Program-made: the position numbers and the translations under genes
Notes under the pieces: model-generated
What the model was told of the DNA's origin: nothing
Seen by the model: the letters and a program-made list of their open reading frames with translations, nothing else
Databases searched by the model: none
NCBI GenBank assembly: GCA_037045435.1
Contig: JBAOID010000029.1
Location: 1-39,586 of the forward strand
Direction of reading: 5' to 3'
Origin: CBDUEF01 sp018063485
Lineage (GTDB): Bacteria; Pseudomonadota; Alphaproteobacteria; Rhodobacterales; Rhodobacteraceae
DNA: 39,586 bases
Shown: piece by piece, positions 8,295-15,642 of the stretch
How positions within the stretch are numbered: the first letter of the stretch is position 1
Layout: every line of letters starts with the position of its first letter

Positions 8295-8738
8295 ATGAAG
8301 TCCGGTGTTGTCATTGTCATGGCGGCGGCTCTTTTGGGAACCATCGGGGTCGCCTTATATAGGTTTGAGCGGGATAATCCCGCCGTGGTGCGCGGTCGCG
8401 TTCTTTATGACGCGAACTGCGCGTCTTGCCACGGCAGAAATCTCGAAGGCCAGCCTGACTGGCGCAGCCCCGGACCAGACGGGCGTTTCCCTGCGCCACC
8501 GCATGACGCCACCGGCCATACCTGGCATCATTCCGACGCCGACCTGATCGCCTATATCACCCTTGGTGGTCAGGAGGCGTTGGGACGGATGGGCGTGAGT
8601 TTCGACAGCGGCATGTCCGGTTTCGGCGATGTGCTGAGTGCGCAAGAGATCGCCGAAATCCTTCACTACCTCAAATCGCACTGGCCCGAGCGCGAGCGCC
8701 ACTATCAGGCGGAACGGAGCGCATCTGACGGCGGATGA
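8295..8738 (+). CDS. Class I c-type cytochrome, membrane-anchored
   Basis: This 147-residue protein has an N-terminal anchor (VVIVMAAALLGTIGVALYRF), haem motif CASCHG at about 40-45 followed by RNLEGQPDW, and a distal SFDSGMSGF segment whose Met (about 114) is the probable sixth ligand. The C-terminal helix EIAEILHYLKSHWP is typical of this cytochrome group. It lies 49 bases after the first cytochrome and ends 22 bases before the convergent copZ. I infer electron transfer in the periplasm, possibly taking electrons from copper oxidation to the respiratory chain. The frame is intact. The ribosome site before ATG 8295 is weak. Confidence 0.85.
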   Translation: MKSGVVIVMAAALLGTIGVALYRFERDNPAVVRGRVLYDANCASCHGRNLEGQPDWRSPGPDGRFPAPPHDATGHTWHHSDADLIAYITLGGQEALGRMGVSFDSGMSGFGDVLSAQEIAEILHYLKSHWPERERHYQAERSASDGG

Positions 8739-8760
8739 CGGGGGCGGATGACGGGGCGGC

Positions 8761-8958
8761 TCAGGCCGGGGTTGCGGGATATCCGGCCTTGGCCAGCGCC
8801 GCCTGAACCTGCGCCGTATCCGTGCTGCCCGACACGGAAATCCGCCGCGCCGCCATGTCAAAGTCGATCCGTGCCGCCGGGTCGAGGGCGTGGATGGTCG
8901 TCTCGATCATTGCCTTGCAGTGACCGCAACTCATCTCGGGAATGTGGAAGGTCGTCAT
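8761..8958 (-). CDS. copZ: CopZ-type copper chaperone (HMA domain)
   Basis: This 65-residue single heavy-metal-associated domain has the copper motif MSCGHC at residues 8-13, then the family pattern IETTIHALDPAARIDFDMAARRISV and the end VQAALAKAGYPATPA. ATG 8958 follows AAAGGAGAT, which decides the start over the longer frame. CopZ carries Cu(I) in the cytoplasm and delivers it to the CopA ATPase. Here it lies 22 bases downstream of copA on the same strand, so both are probably one transcript driven from the CueR-type operator near 11370. Confidence 0.9.
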   Translation of the reverse strand: MTTFHIPEMSCGHCKAMIETTIHALDPAARIDFDMAARRISVSGSTDTAQVQAALAKAGYPATPA

Positions 8959-8980
8959 GGCTATCTCCTTTCGGGTTTTT

Positions 8981-11319
8981 CTAGAGGTCAACGCGCCGCA
9001 ACCGCAGTGCGTTGGTGATAACCGACACCGAAGACAGGCTCATCGCCGCCGCTGCGATCATCGGCGAGAGCAAAAGGCCGGTGACGGGGTAGAGCAGCCC
9101 GGCCGCGATCGGTACTCCCAGCGCGTTGTAGGCAAAGGCAAAGAACAGGTTTTGCTTGATGTTGCGCAAGGTGGCGCGGGCCAGTTTGCGGGCCCGCACG
9201 ATGCCCATCAGATCGCCGCCCAGCAAGGTGATGCCAGCGCTTTCCATCGCCACATCCGCCCCGGTGCCCATGGCAATGCCGACATCGGCGGCGGCCAGTG
9301 CCGGGGCATCATTCACCCCGTCGCCCGCCATCGCGATCTTGTGGCCTTTGCGTCGCAACTGGTCGATCAACGTCTTTCTTGTCTTCCGGCAGGACACCCG
9401 CCCGAACCTCGTCGATGCCGAGCCTGCTTGCCACCGCCTGCGCCGTGCGCTCATTGTCGCCGGTCGCCATGATGACGCGCAACCCTTGGGCATGGAGTTC
9501 CTTGATGGCCTGCGCGGTCGATGTCCTTGATCGGGTCGGCCACCGCCACGATGCCGGCAATCACCCCGTCGACCGCAATGAACATCGCCGTCTTGCCCTC
9601 GGCGCGCAGGGTATCGGCCCGTGCGTCGGCAGCCCCTGTGTCCACCCCCATTTCCTGCATCATCGCCGCGTTGCCAAGCGCCACAGCGCGCTCGCCAACC
9701 TTGCCGCGCACGCCCTTGCCGGTGACGGCCTGCGAAATCGGTAGCGTCCTGCCGGGCGGCACCCTGCGCTTCGGCCCCCTCGACGATCGCTTCGGCCAAG
9801 GGGTGTTCGGACCCGCGTTCCAGTGCTGCGGCCAGCGACAGCAGGTCGGCCTTGGCCATATCCGCCAACACGATGGTATCGGTCAGCTTCGGCTTGCCCA
9901 TGGTCAGCGTGCCGGTCTTGTCGACGATCAGCGTATCAACACCCGCCATGCGCTCCAGCGCCTCGGCATCCTTGATCAGCACGCCAGCCTGCGCCCCGCG
10001 CCCGGCCGCCGTGGTGATCGAGATCGGCGTCGCCAGCCCCAGCGCACAGGGGCAGGCGATGATCAGCACCGATACCGCCGAGGCGATGGCAAAGACCAGA
10101 ACAGGTTCGGGCCCGAAGAACATCCACACGATGAAGGCGAAGATCGCCACCGCCACCACGGTTGGCACGAACACCGCCGAGACCCGGTCGGCCAGCCCCT
10201 GGATCGGCGCGCGCGAGCGGCGCGCATTCGACACCATCGCCACGATCTGCGCCAGCACGGTATCGGCACCGACCTTGCCCGCCTCGATCACCAGAGAGCC
10301 GTTCTTGTTGATCGTGGCTCCGGTCACCGCGTCGCCCGGACCTTTCTCCACCGGCATCGACTCGCCGGTCAGCATGCTTTCGTCCAAACTTGATCGCCCC
10401 TCGATCACCGCGCCATCCACCGGCACCGCGTCGCCGGGGCGCACCCGCAGCCGGTCGCCCGCCATGATGTTCTCCAGCGGCGCGTCATATTCGGTTCCAT
10501 CGGGCAGGATGCGGCGCGCGGTCTTGGGCGCAAGGTCCAAGAGTGCGCGGATCGCATCGCCGGTGCGTTCGCGCGCGCGCAATTCCAGCACCTGGCCGAC
10601 AAAGACCAGTGCCACGATCACCACCGCCGCCTCGAAATAGGTGCCGACGCCGTGACCCATCCGGTAGGCTTGCGGGAAAAGCCCGGGCAGGAAGGTCGCG
10701 AACAGCGAGTAGATGATAGGCTGCGGCCACCCCGAGGCGAGATCAGCGTCCACATGTTGGGCGAGCGGTTCACGACCGACTCCCAGCCACGCTTGAAGAA
10801 TGGCAGTGCTGCCCAAAGAACGATTGGCGTCGCCAGCACGAATTCGAGATAGCTGGCGGTCTGATGCCCGATCCAGTCGCGCACCGGCAGGGCGACCATT
10901 TCACCCATCGTCAGCACGATCAGCGGCACCGCCGCCGCCGCCGACACCCACATCCGGCGCGTGAAATCCGTCAACTCATGGCTGGGCTCGTCCGAGGGCA
11001 CCATCGGCTCCAGCGCCATGCCGCAGATCGGGCAGGCCCCCGGCGCATCGCGAACGATCTCGGGGTGCATCGGACAGGTATATTGAACGCCCGTGTCTAC
11101 GGCCTTCTTGCGCCCGGCGGCGTGACCCGATGCATAGAACCACGGATCGCCGTTGAACCTGGTCTGGCATTTCTCGGAGCAGAAATGGAAGGTCTCGCCC
11201 CCGAACTGCGCATGACGCCCGCCAGATTTGACCGCGACCGACATTCCGCAGACCGGATCCTTGGCCGTCTCGGCTCCCGCCGGAATTTCGGGTGCTGCGT
11301 GAGGATGATCGTGTTGCAT
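8981..11319 (-). pseudogene. copA: Cu+ translocating P1B-type ATPase (CopA) with several frameshifts
   Basis: Assembled across frames, it has an N-terminal His-rich start (MQHDHPHAAPE), a YHS domain (KDPVCGMSV and FHFCSEKCQTRF), a heavy-metal-binding domain (YTCPMHPEIV, CPICGMALEP), the actuator TGES, the channel motif CPCALGLATP, phosphorylation site DKTGTLTMGKP, GDGVNDAPAL, and the Cu+ signature residues FAYNALGVP and MSLSSVSVITN. Frame changes occur near 10755, 10725, 9734, 9521 and 9375. Several look like one extra base (for instance AAGAAAGACG for AAGAAGACG in the PEDKKTL segment). It pumps Cu(I) out of the cytoplasm. ATG 11319 is taken as start; an in-frame ATG at 11379 lies inside the operator and is unlikely. 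Confidence 0.9.
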
Positions 11320-11358
11320 TTCGTGCGAACTTTCTTCTGATTTGTTTTGCCCTGAGGC

Positions 11359-11379
11359 ATCCAGTGGCTGGAAACTCAA
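11359..11379 (-). promoter_or_regulatory. CueR-type operator/promoter in front of copA
   Basis: On the minus strand TTGAGT (-35 like) is followed by TTCCAGCCACTGGA, whose arms tccag and ctgga form a perfect dyad (11360-11372). This matches the CueR/HmrR pattern of a dyad inside an over-long spacer. The -10 element is not obvious. It lies 40 bases before the copA start, and a cueR gene is present at 12535. Confidence 0.6.
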
Positions 11380-11414
11380 GCTGTATCAAATGTCCTCCTG
11401 CAAGCCATCGGCCA

Positions 11415-11640
11415 TCAGGTCTGCTTCTTGGCTTGCCGCTTGGCCGCGATCCAGCGCAGAGGCAATCCGGTTGCCAGGCCAAGGCCGGGAACGGCTCATG
11501 TGGCTCGGCTCATGTCTGCACTGGCCGGCTCAACGCCAACATGGGCAAGCGGGAAGCTTGCGGGTATGATCCCGGCCATTGGCGCCAGCGCGAACCGCCA
11601 GGAATGCAGGCAACTGAGGCCTGCCGCATGGCTGATCATG
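11415..11640 (-). pseudogene. C-terminal remnant of a TVP38/TMEM64-like membrane protein
   Basis: The minus strand reads SWRFALAPMAGIIPASFPLAHVGVE, then ASADMSRAT-stop-AVPGLGLATGLPLRWIAAKRQ and a stop at 11415-11417. The segment MAGIIPASFPLAHVG followed by a hydrophobic helix and a basic tail looks like the end of a TVP38/TMEM64-type protein. It has one in-frame stop and no N-terminal two-thirds. It lies upstream of the copA operator on the same strand. Family naming is tentative. Confidence 0.4.
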
Positions 11641-11677
11641 TCGAAAGATACCAAAGGTAGCGGTGCGCAAACTCATC

Positions 11678-12064
11678 TCAGATCGCGGCGACGGCTGCAG
11701 CCAGCAGATCGCGCACCTGTCCAGCAACATCATGCAGGGCAGGATTGTCGATCGCCTGCATCGAGGCCACCGGATCAATCGCGCTGACCTCGATCCCGCC
11801 ATCGACCTCGCGCAAGATCACATTGCAGGGCAGCATCGCCCCCACGCGCGGCTCCATTCCGATGGCCTGATGCGCCATCTTCGGGTTGCACGCGCCAAGA
11901 ATGCGGTAGGCGGGCATCTCGACAGCCAGCTTTTTCTTCATCGTCGCCTTTACGTCGATCTCGGTCAGAACGCCAAAACCCTTGTCGGCCAGTGCAGCCC
12001 TGGTGCGCAGGTCAACGGCGTCAAAACCGGCGTCTGTTATCAGGCGGTTGATTGTATAGTCCAT
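11678..12064 (-). CDS. DUF302-family protein
   Basis: This 128-residue cytoplasmic protein starts MDYTINRLITDAGFDAV behind AAAGGAAAT (this decides the start against an upstream in-frame ATG). It has the DUF302 pattern: GFGVLTEIDVKATMKKKL, then YRILGACNPKMAHQAI, GAMLPCNVILREVDGGIEV and a short acidic C-terminus. DUF302 proteins often accompany metal or sulfur stress genes and their exact role is not established. The Cys in GACNP and PCNV are conserved-looking and could bind a metal or thiol. It follows the 38-residue membrane peptide by 16 bases and should be co-transcribed with it from the CueR-type promoter at 12365-12388. Confidence 0.88.
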   Translation of the reverse strand: MDYTINRLITDAGFDAVDLRTRAALADKGFGVLTEIDVKATMKKKLAVEMPAYRILGACNPKMAHQAIGMEPRVGAMLPCNVILREVDGGIEVSAIDPVASMQAIDNPALHDVAGQVRDLLAAAVAAI

Positions 12065-12080
12065 TGTATTTCCTTTCCGT

Positions 12081-12197
12081 TCATTTGCGCAGGTATTTGA
12101 CCAACGCGGCAATAGCCAGGCCGACCAGAACAAGAATGACGATCATCCAGAGCCAGCCGAAACCCATTCCCCACCCCATAGCATATCCGTTCATCAT
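12081..12197 (-). CDS. 38-residue single-pass membrane peptide
   Basis: An ORF of 38 codons starts MMNGYAMGWGMGFGWLW, rich in Met, Gly and Trp. It is followed by one membrane helix (MIVILVLVGLAIAALV) and a basic end KYLRK. A CAGGAGAGAG ribosome site precedes ATG 12197. The next ATG, at 12194, is also possible. It is the first gene behind the CueR-type operator and lies 16 bases from the DUF302 gene. Short Met/Trp-rich membrane peptides of this kind are common near metal-efflux genes. The function is unknown; a role in helping a membrane complex or binding copper through Met is speculation. Confidence 0.7.
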   Translation of the reverse strand: MMNGYAMGWGMGFGWLWMIVILVLVGLAIAALVKYLRK

Positions 12198-12271
12198 CAC
12201 TCTCTCCTGCCTTGCATGCGGCCCCGCTGCCAGTAAGAATGCTTTATTGCGCTGCGGCGATTGAAATCCTT

Positions 12272-12346
12272 TCAGCTCCAGCCACGTCAGCCCCGGTCAT
12301 GTCAGCCCCAGCCATTTCAGCCCCAGCCATTTCAGCGTTGCCACCT
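12272..12346. repeat. Five tandem 15-base repeats in the leader of the DUF302 transcript
   Basis: The units start at 12272, 12287, 12302, 12317 and 12332. Units three and four are identical (tcagccccagccatt); the others are diverged. The array lies between the CueR-type operator and the membrane-peptide start, so it would be in the 5' untranslated leader of the minus-strand transcript. Confidence 0.75.
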
Positions 12347-12364
12347 GAACTGAAATACACATGG

Positions 12365-12388
12365 CCCTTCCGGTTACTGGAAGGTCAA
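12365..12388 (-). promoter_or_regulatory. CueR-type operator/promoter for the membrane peptide and DUF302 gene
   Basis: Read on the minus strand, TTGACC is followed by TTCCAGTAACCGGAAGG. The dyad ccttcc (12366-12371) and ggaagg (12379-12384) is separated by seven bases, which is the classic CueR/HmrR copper operator. It faces the minus-strand genes and lies 147 bases upstream of cueR on the other side. Confidence 0.7.
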
Positions 12389-12534
12389 GGCTATCACGAA
12401 AGAATTGATCTTGCGCCACGCCACGCGGTGCTAACAGGCAAAATCCGCTTTCCCGCCCGGAAGGGTTCCGAGTTGAGGCTTCCCTGTCCTTACGGCTGCT
12501 GTAGTGTTCAAACTGTCTTCTGGAGGCTGGCACC

Positions 12535-12927
12535 ATGAATATCGGCGATGTTGCACTGGCAAGCGGACTGCCTGCAAAGACGATCCGCTACTACGAGGAA
12601 ATCGGGCTGATCAACCCGATGCGCGGTGCGAACGGTTACCGTGCGTTCCGCGAAGGCGATTTGCATAAACTGAGGTTTCTTGCGCGGGCGCGATCGCTGG
12701 GCTTTTCGATTGAGGATTGTCGAGCGCTTTTGTTCCTTTACCAAGACCGGGGCCGTGCCAGCGCCGATGTCAAACTTCTGGCCGAGGATCATATTGGCAG
12801 GATTGAGCGGAAAATCATCGAGCTTCAATCCATGCACCGTAGTCTTTGGGATCTCGTCATGCGCTGTCATGGCGATGAAAGTCCCGAATGCCCGATCCTC
12901 GACGATCTGGCGGGGACCGGTTCATGA
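12535..12927 (+). CDS. cueR: CueR/HmrR-type copper-responsive MerR-family regulator
   Basis: This 130-residue MerR-family protein has an N-terminal winged HTH (MNIGDVALASGLPAKTIRYYEEIGLI, NGYRAF), a dimer helix (about 75-110), and the metal loop CHGDESPECPIL with the two cysteines seven residues apart, characteristic of Cu(I)/Ag(I) sensors. The start follows GGAGG. It would bind the two CueR-type dyads seen nearby and activate copA-copZ and the DUF302 pair when copper rises. Its stop TGA overlaps the ATG of chrA (ATGA at 12924-12927). A weak MerR-like element (ttgagg at 12473, tgtagt at 12500) may be its own promoter. Confidence 0.92.
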   Translation: MNIGDVALASGLPAKTIRYYEEIGLINPMRGANGYRAFREGDLHKLRFLARARSLGFSIEDCRALLFLYQDRGRASADVKLLAEDHIGRIERKIIELQSMHRSLWDLVMRCHGDESPECPILDDLAGTGS

Positions 12928-14144
12928 TGCCATCCAGCCAAAGCGCCATGAACGGCAACCCCTGCGCCAAAGGCACAGCCGGTGAGGTTTTTGGTGCTTT
13001 CCTGAAACTGGGGCTTACGTCCTTTGGTGGCCCGATTGCTCATCTTGGCTATCTTCGCGACGAGTTGGTCACGCGACGCAAATGGATCGACGAGGCCGGA
13101 TATGCCGACCTTGTGGCGCTGTGCCAGTTCTTGCCGGGCCCGGCCAGCAGTCAGACAGGCTTTGCGCTCGGCCTCTTGCGCGGCGGCCCGCTTGGCGCAC
13201 TGGCCGCATGGGCGGCGTTCACGCTGCCCTCGGCAATCCTTATGGTCCTGTTCGCCTTCGGGGCTGCCGCGTTCGCGGGGCCGGCAGGCCTTGGCCTTGT
13301 TCACGGTCTGAAGGTGGTTGCGGTGGCCGTAGTGGCACAGGCGGTCTGGGGCATGGCGCGCACCCTTGCGCCCGACCGCACACGCGCCGCCATTGCGCTT
13401 GCCGCAGTGCTGATCGTGGTCTTCGCAGGTGGCTCCCTGGGTCAGATCGCCGCCATCGTGATGGGGGGGCTGGCGGGCCTTTTGGCCTGTCGCGGCGGCA
13501 CCGCGCCATTGGCCGGACATCTGCAATTTCGCATTCCAAAGTCGGTTGGCCTCGGCGCGCTCGCGGTTTTCGGCCTGCTGCTGGTCTTGTTGCCGCTGGC
13601 GGCCAGCATGTCGCAAGGCGTGGCGCTGTTCGATGCCTTTTACCGGTCCGGGTCGCTGGTGTTCGGGGGCGGCCATGTCGTGCTGCCTCTGTTGCAGGCC
13701 GAGGTGGTGCCGCCGGGATGGGTCAGCAACGACGCCTTCCTTGCCGGATATGGGGCGGCGCAGGCCGTTCCCGGCCCGCTTTTCAGCTTTGCCGCCTATC
13801 TCGGGGCGGTTACGGGGCCCGCGCCGAACGGCGTCTTCGGTGCCGCCATTGCGCTTGTGGCCATCTTCCTGCCGGGCTTTCTGCTGTTGATCGGAGCGTT
13901 GCCCTTCTGGGATGAATTTCGCTCACGCCGCTTTGCACAGGCTGCCATGCGTGGCGCGAATGCCGCCGTCGTCGGTATCCTTGGGGCTGCACTATATGAT
14001 CCGGTCTGGCGCAGTGCGATCCTCAATCCCTACGATTTCGCGCTCGCCCTGACTGCATTCATTCTGCTTGCGGTCTGGAAGGCTCCGCCCTGGATCGTAG
14101 TAGCCCTGACGGCGGCTGGCGGCGCCGCGTTGGGCCTTTCATAG
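12924..14144 (+). CDS. chrA: Chromate transporter, ChrA/CHR family (two CHR domains)
   Basis: This 406-residue inner-membrane protein has two homologous CHR halves. The first has FGAFLKLGLTSFGGPIAHLGYL, then LVALCQFLPGPASSQTGFALG (about 20-75). The second has FYRSGSLVFGGGHVVLPLLQ, then AGYGAAQAVPGPLFSFAAYLGA (about 235-295). Around ten hydrophobic segments are visible. The family exports chromate by exchange or proton coupling, and some members act on other oxyanions. The start ATG lies inside the cueR stop (ATGA), so translation is coupled to the copper regulator. This pairing is unusual, because chrA more often stands alone or with ChrB. Confidence 0.92.
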   Translation: MMPSSQSAMNGNPCAKGTAGEVFGAFLKLGLTSFGGPIAHLGYLRDELVTRRKWIDEAGYADLVALCQFLPGPASSQTGFALGLLRGGPLGALAAWAAFTLPSAILMVLFAFGAAAFAGPAGLGLVHGLKVVAVAVVAQAVWGMARTLAPDRTRAAIALAAVLIVVFAGGSLGQIAAIVMGGLAGLLACRGGTAPLAGHLQFRIPKSVGLGALAVFGLLLVLLPLAASMSQGVALFDAFYRSGSLVFGGGHVVLPLLQAEVVPPGWVSNDAFLAGYGAAQAVPGPLFSFAAYLGAVTGPAPNGVFGAAIALVAIFLPGFLLLIGALPFWDEFRSRRFAQAAMRGANAAVVGILGAALYDPVWRSAILNPYDFALALTAFILLAVWKAPPWIVVALTAAGGAALGLS

Positions 14145-14291
14145 CTCATTGTCATTCACCACTGGCAAACGAGAAACTTTTCGCGGCGATATTTCAGAGA
14201 TCACCCACCGAACCCAAGGACCGGCGGCTTGCCACGGACCGCGCATGAATCAGGAAATTTCAAATTGCATCTCAAGTTCGGGTGCGGTGCG

Positions 14292-14308
14292 CTTAAGCGG
14301 CATTTAAG
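14292..14308 (+). promoter_or_regulatory. PmrA/QseB-type response-regulator box
   Basis: CTTAAG, five bases, TTTAAG fits the YTTAAK-N5-YTTAAK direct-repeat consensus of PmrA/QseB-class regulators exactly. It lies 68 bases before the periplasmic-protein gene whose downstream neighbours encode such a regulator and its sensor, which suggests autoregulation. Confidence 0.55.
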
Positions 14309-14375
14309 GGAAGCAGATCAAACAGGGTTCAGCGCATCAAACAAGATGCCGAAATGATCCTTGAAGGAGATCCAA

Positions 14376-14849
14376 ATGCTGACTGCCAAATACCTTGCCC
14401 CCGTCCTGTTCGGGATTGCACTTTCCCTGGCCCCTATGTCGGGCTTCGCACAAGACACATCTCATGACGGGCATGCCGCGAGCGAGCTCACCCTGACACT
14501 AAACGCCGGCGCGAAATGGCAAGGTGACGACAATATGCTCAAAGGCATGGACGCCATCCGGACGGCCTTCGCCGCCAATCTCGACGCGATCCACGAAGAT
14601 CGCCTGCCGGCCGACGACTATAAGGCGCTGGCCGCCACAGTGATGGCGCAGACAGATTTCATGATCGAGAACTGCAAACTGGAGCCTGCCGTCGATGAGC
14701 AACTGCACAGCGTCCTTGGCCAGGTCATCGCAGGGGCATCCGACATGGAAGCGGGAAGCGAGCCCCGCGCCGGTGCGGTGATGATCGTTGAGGCGCTCAA
14801 TGCCTATGGCGAGCATTTCGAGCATCCCGGCTGGCAGCCGCTGGACTGA
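14376..14849 (+). CDS. Periplasmic helical protein linked to the two-component system
   Basis: This 157-residue protein starts at ATG 14376 behind AAGGAGA; the upstream TTG is not needed. It has a signal peptide (YLAPVLFGIALSLAPMSGFAQ, cleavage after about residue 24), a short His segment DTSHDGHAA, then a mostly helical mature part: LNAGAKWQGDDNMLKGMDAIRTAF, TDFMIENCKLEPAVDEQLH, AYGEHFEHPGWQPLD. The layout recalls small four-helix periplasmic proteins such as the DnrO-like family, which have a related ending (HPGWQPL). I infer a metal- or stress-related periplasmic role from the position between chrA and the two-component genes. The PmrA/QseB-type box sits in front of it. Confidence 0.8.
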   Translation: MLTAKYLAPVLFGIALSLAPMSGFAQDTSHDGHAASELTLTLNAGAKWQGDDNMLKGMDAIRTAFAANLDAIHEDRLPADDYKALAATVMAQTDFMIENCKLEPAVDEQLHSVLGQVIAGASDMEAGSEPRAGAVMIVEALNAYGEHFEHPGWQPLD

Positions 14850-14975
14850 TCTGGCCGATCACCAACATCAGTCGCACGGGCCGCAAATGATCGCGGCCCG
14901 TGCTTGCTTCGCCATCGGTTCTGACGTTCAGTGTTCTGGCGGTGGAAAATCGGGAAATTCGGGGTTCATTCGGCA

Positions 14976-15642
14976 ATGCGCATTTTGCTGGTCGAAGATG
15001 ACAGCCTTCTGGGCAAGGGCGTGGTCGCGGGCCTTGCCCAGGCCGGCTGGGCGGTCGACTGGGTGGTTGATGGCCTTGATGCCGAAGCGGCTTTGAAAAC
15101 CAATTCCTACGACAGTATCGTCCTCGACCTCGGCTTGCCGGGTATCGACGGGCTGACCCTGCTCGGGCGGCTGCGCGCCGCCAAGGATCGCACCCCGGTT
15201 CTTGTGCTGACCGCACGCGATACCCTTGCCGATCGCGTCGCAGGACTTGATGCGGGGGGTGACGATTACCTGGTCAAACCGTTCGAGCTGGCCGAACTTC
15301 AGGCCCGGCTGCGTGCGCTTTTGCGGCGATCAAAGGGTGCGGCCGGCCCGCTCTTGCAGCACGGCAGGGTTGCGCTTGATCCGGCCAGCCACGCGGTGTT
15401 TCTCGATGGCGACACCGGTCGAGCTTTCTGCGCGCGAATTCGCCACGTTGCAGGAATTGATGATGAACGCAGGAAGGGTGCGCACCCGCAGCCAGTTGGA
15501 AGACAGTCTTTATGGCTGGGGCGAAGAGATCGGCAGCAACACGGTTGAAGTTTACATCCACAATCTGCGGCGCAAGCTTTATGTCGACCTCATCCGCACG
15601 ATCCGCGGTGTCGGCTACATCATTGCGGCGGGTGAGGGATGA
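14976..15642 (+). pseudogene. OmpR-family response regulator (QseB/PmrA-like), one frameshift
   Basis: The receiver domain starts MRILLVEDDSLLGKG with acidic residues at 8-9, phospho-acceptor Asp51 (SIVLDLGLPGIDG) and Lys101 (DDYLVKPFE). After DPASHAVFLDGDT the frame changes near 15411. The following frame encodes the complete winged-helix domain: PVELSAREFATLQELMMNAG, SQLEDSLYGWGEEIGSNTVEVYIHNLRRKL and TIRGVGYII, to the stop at 15642. Both domains are otherwise perfect, so a sequence error or a very recent mutation is likely. The stop overlaps the sensor-kinase start (ATGA). The box at 14292-14308 fits this regulator class. Confidence 0.88.

Noticed and set aside
12272..12346. CRISPR array
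   Set aside because: The units are directly adjacent 15-mers without spacers and no cas gene is present.
12473..12505. Firm MerR-type autoregulatory promoter of cueR
   Set aside because: Only one half-site and a poor -10; the 21-base spacing is suggestive but not enough for a feature.
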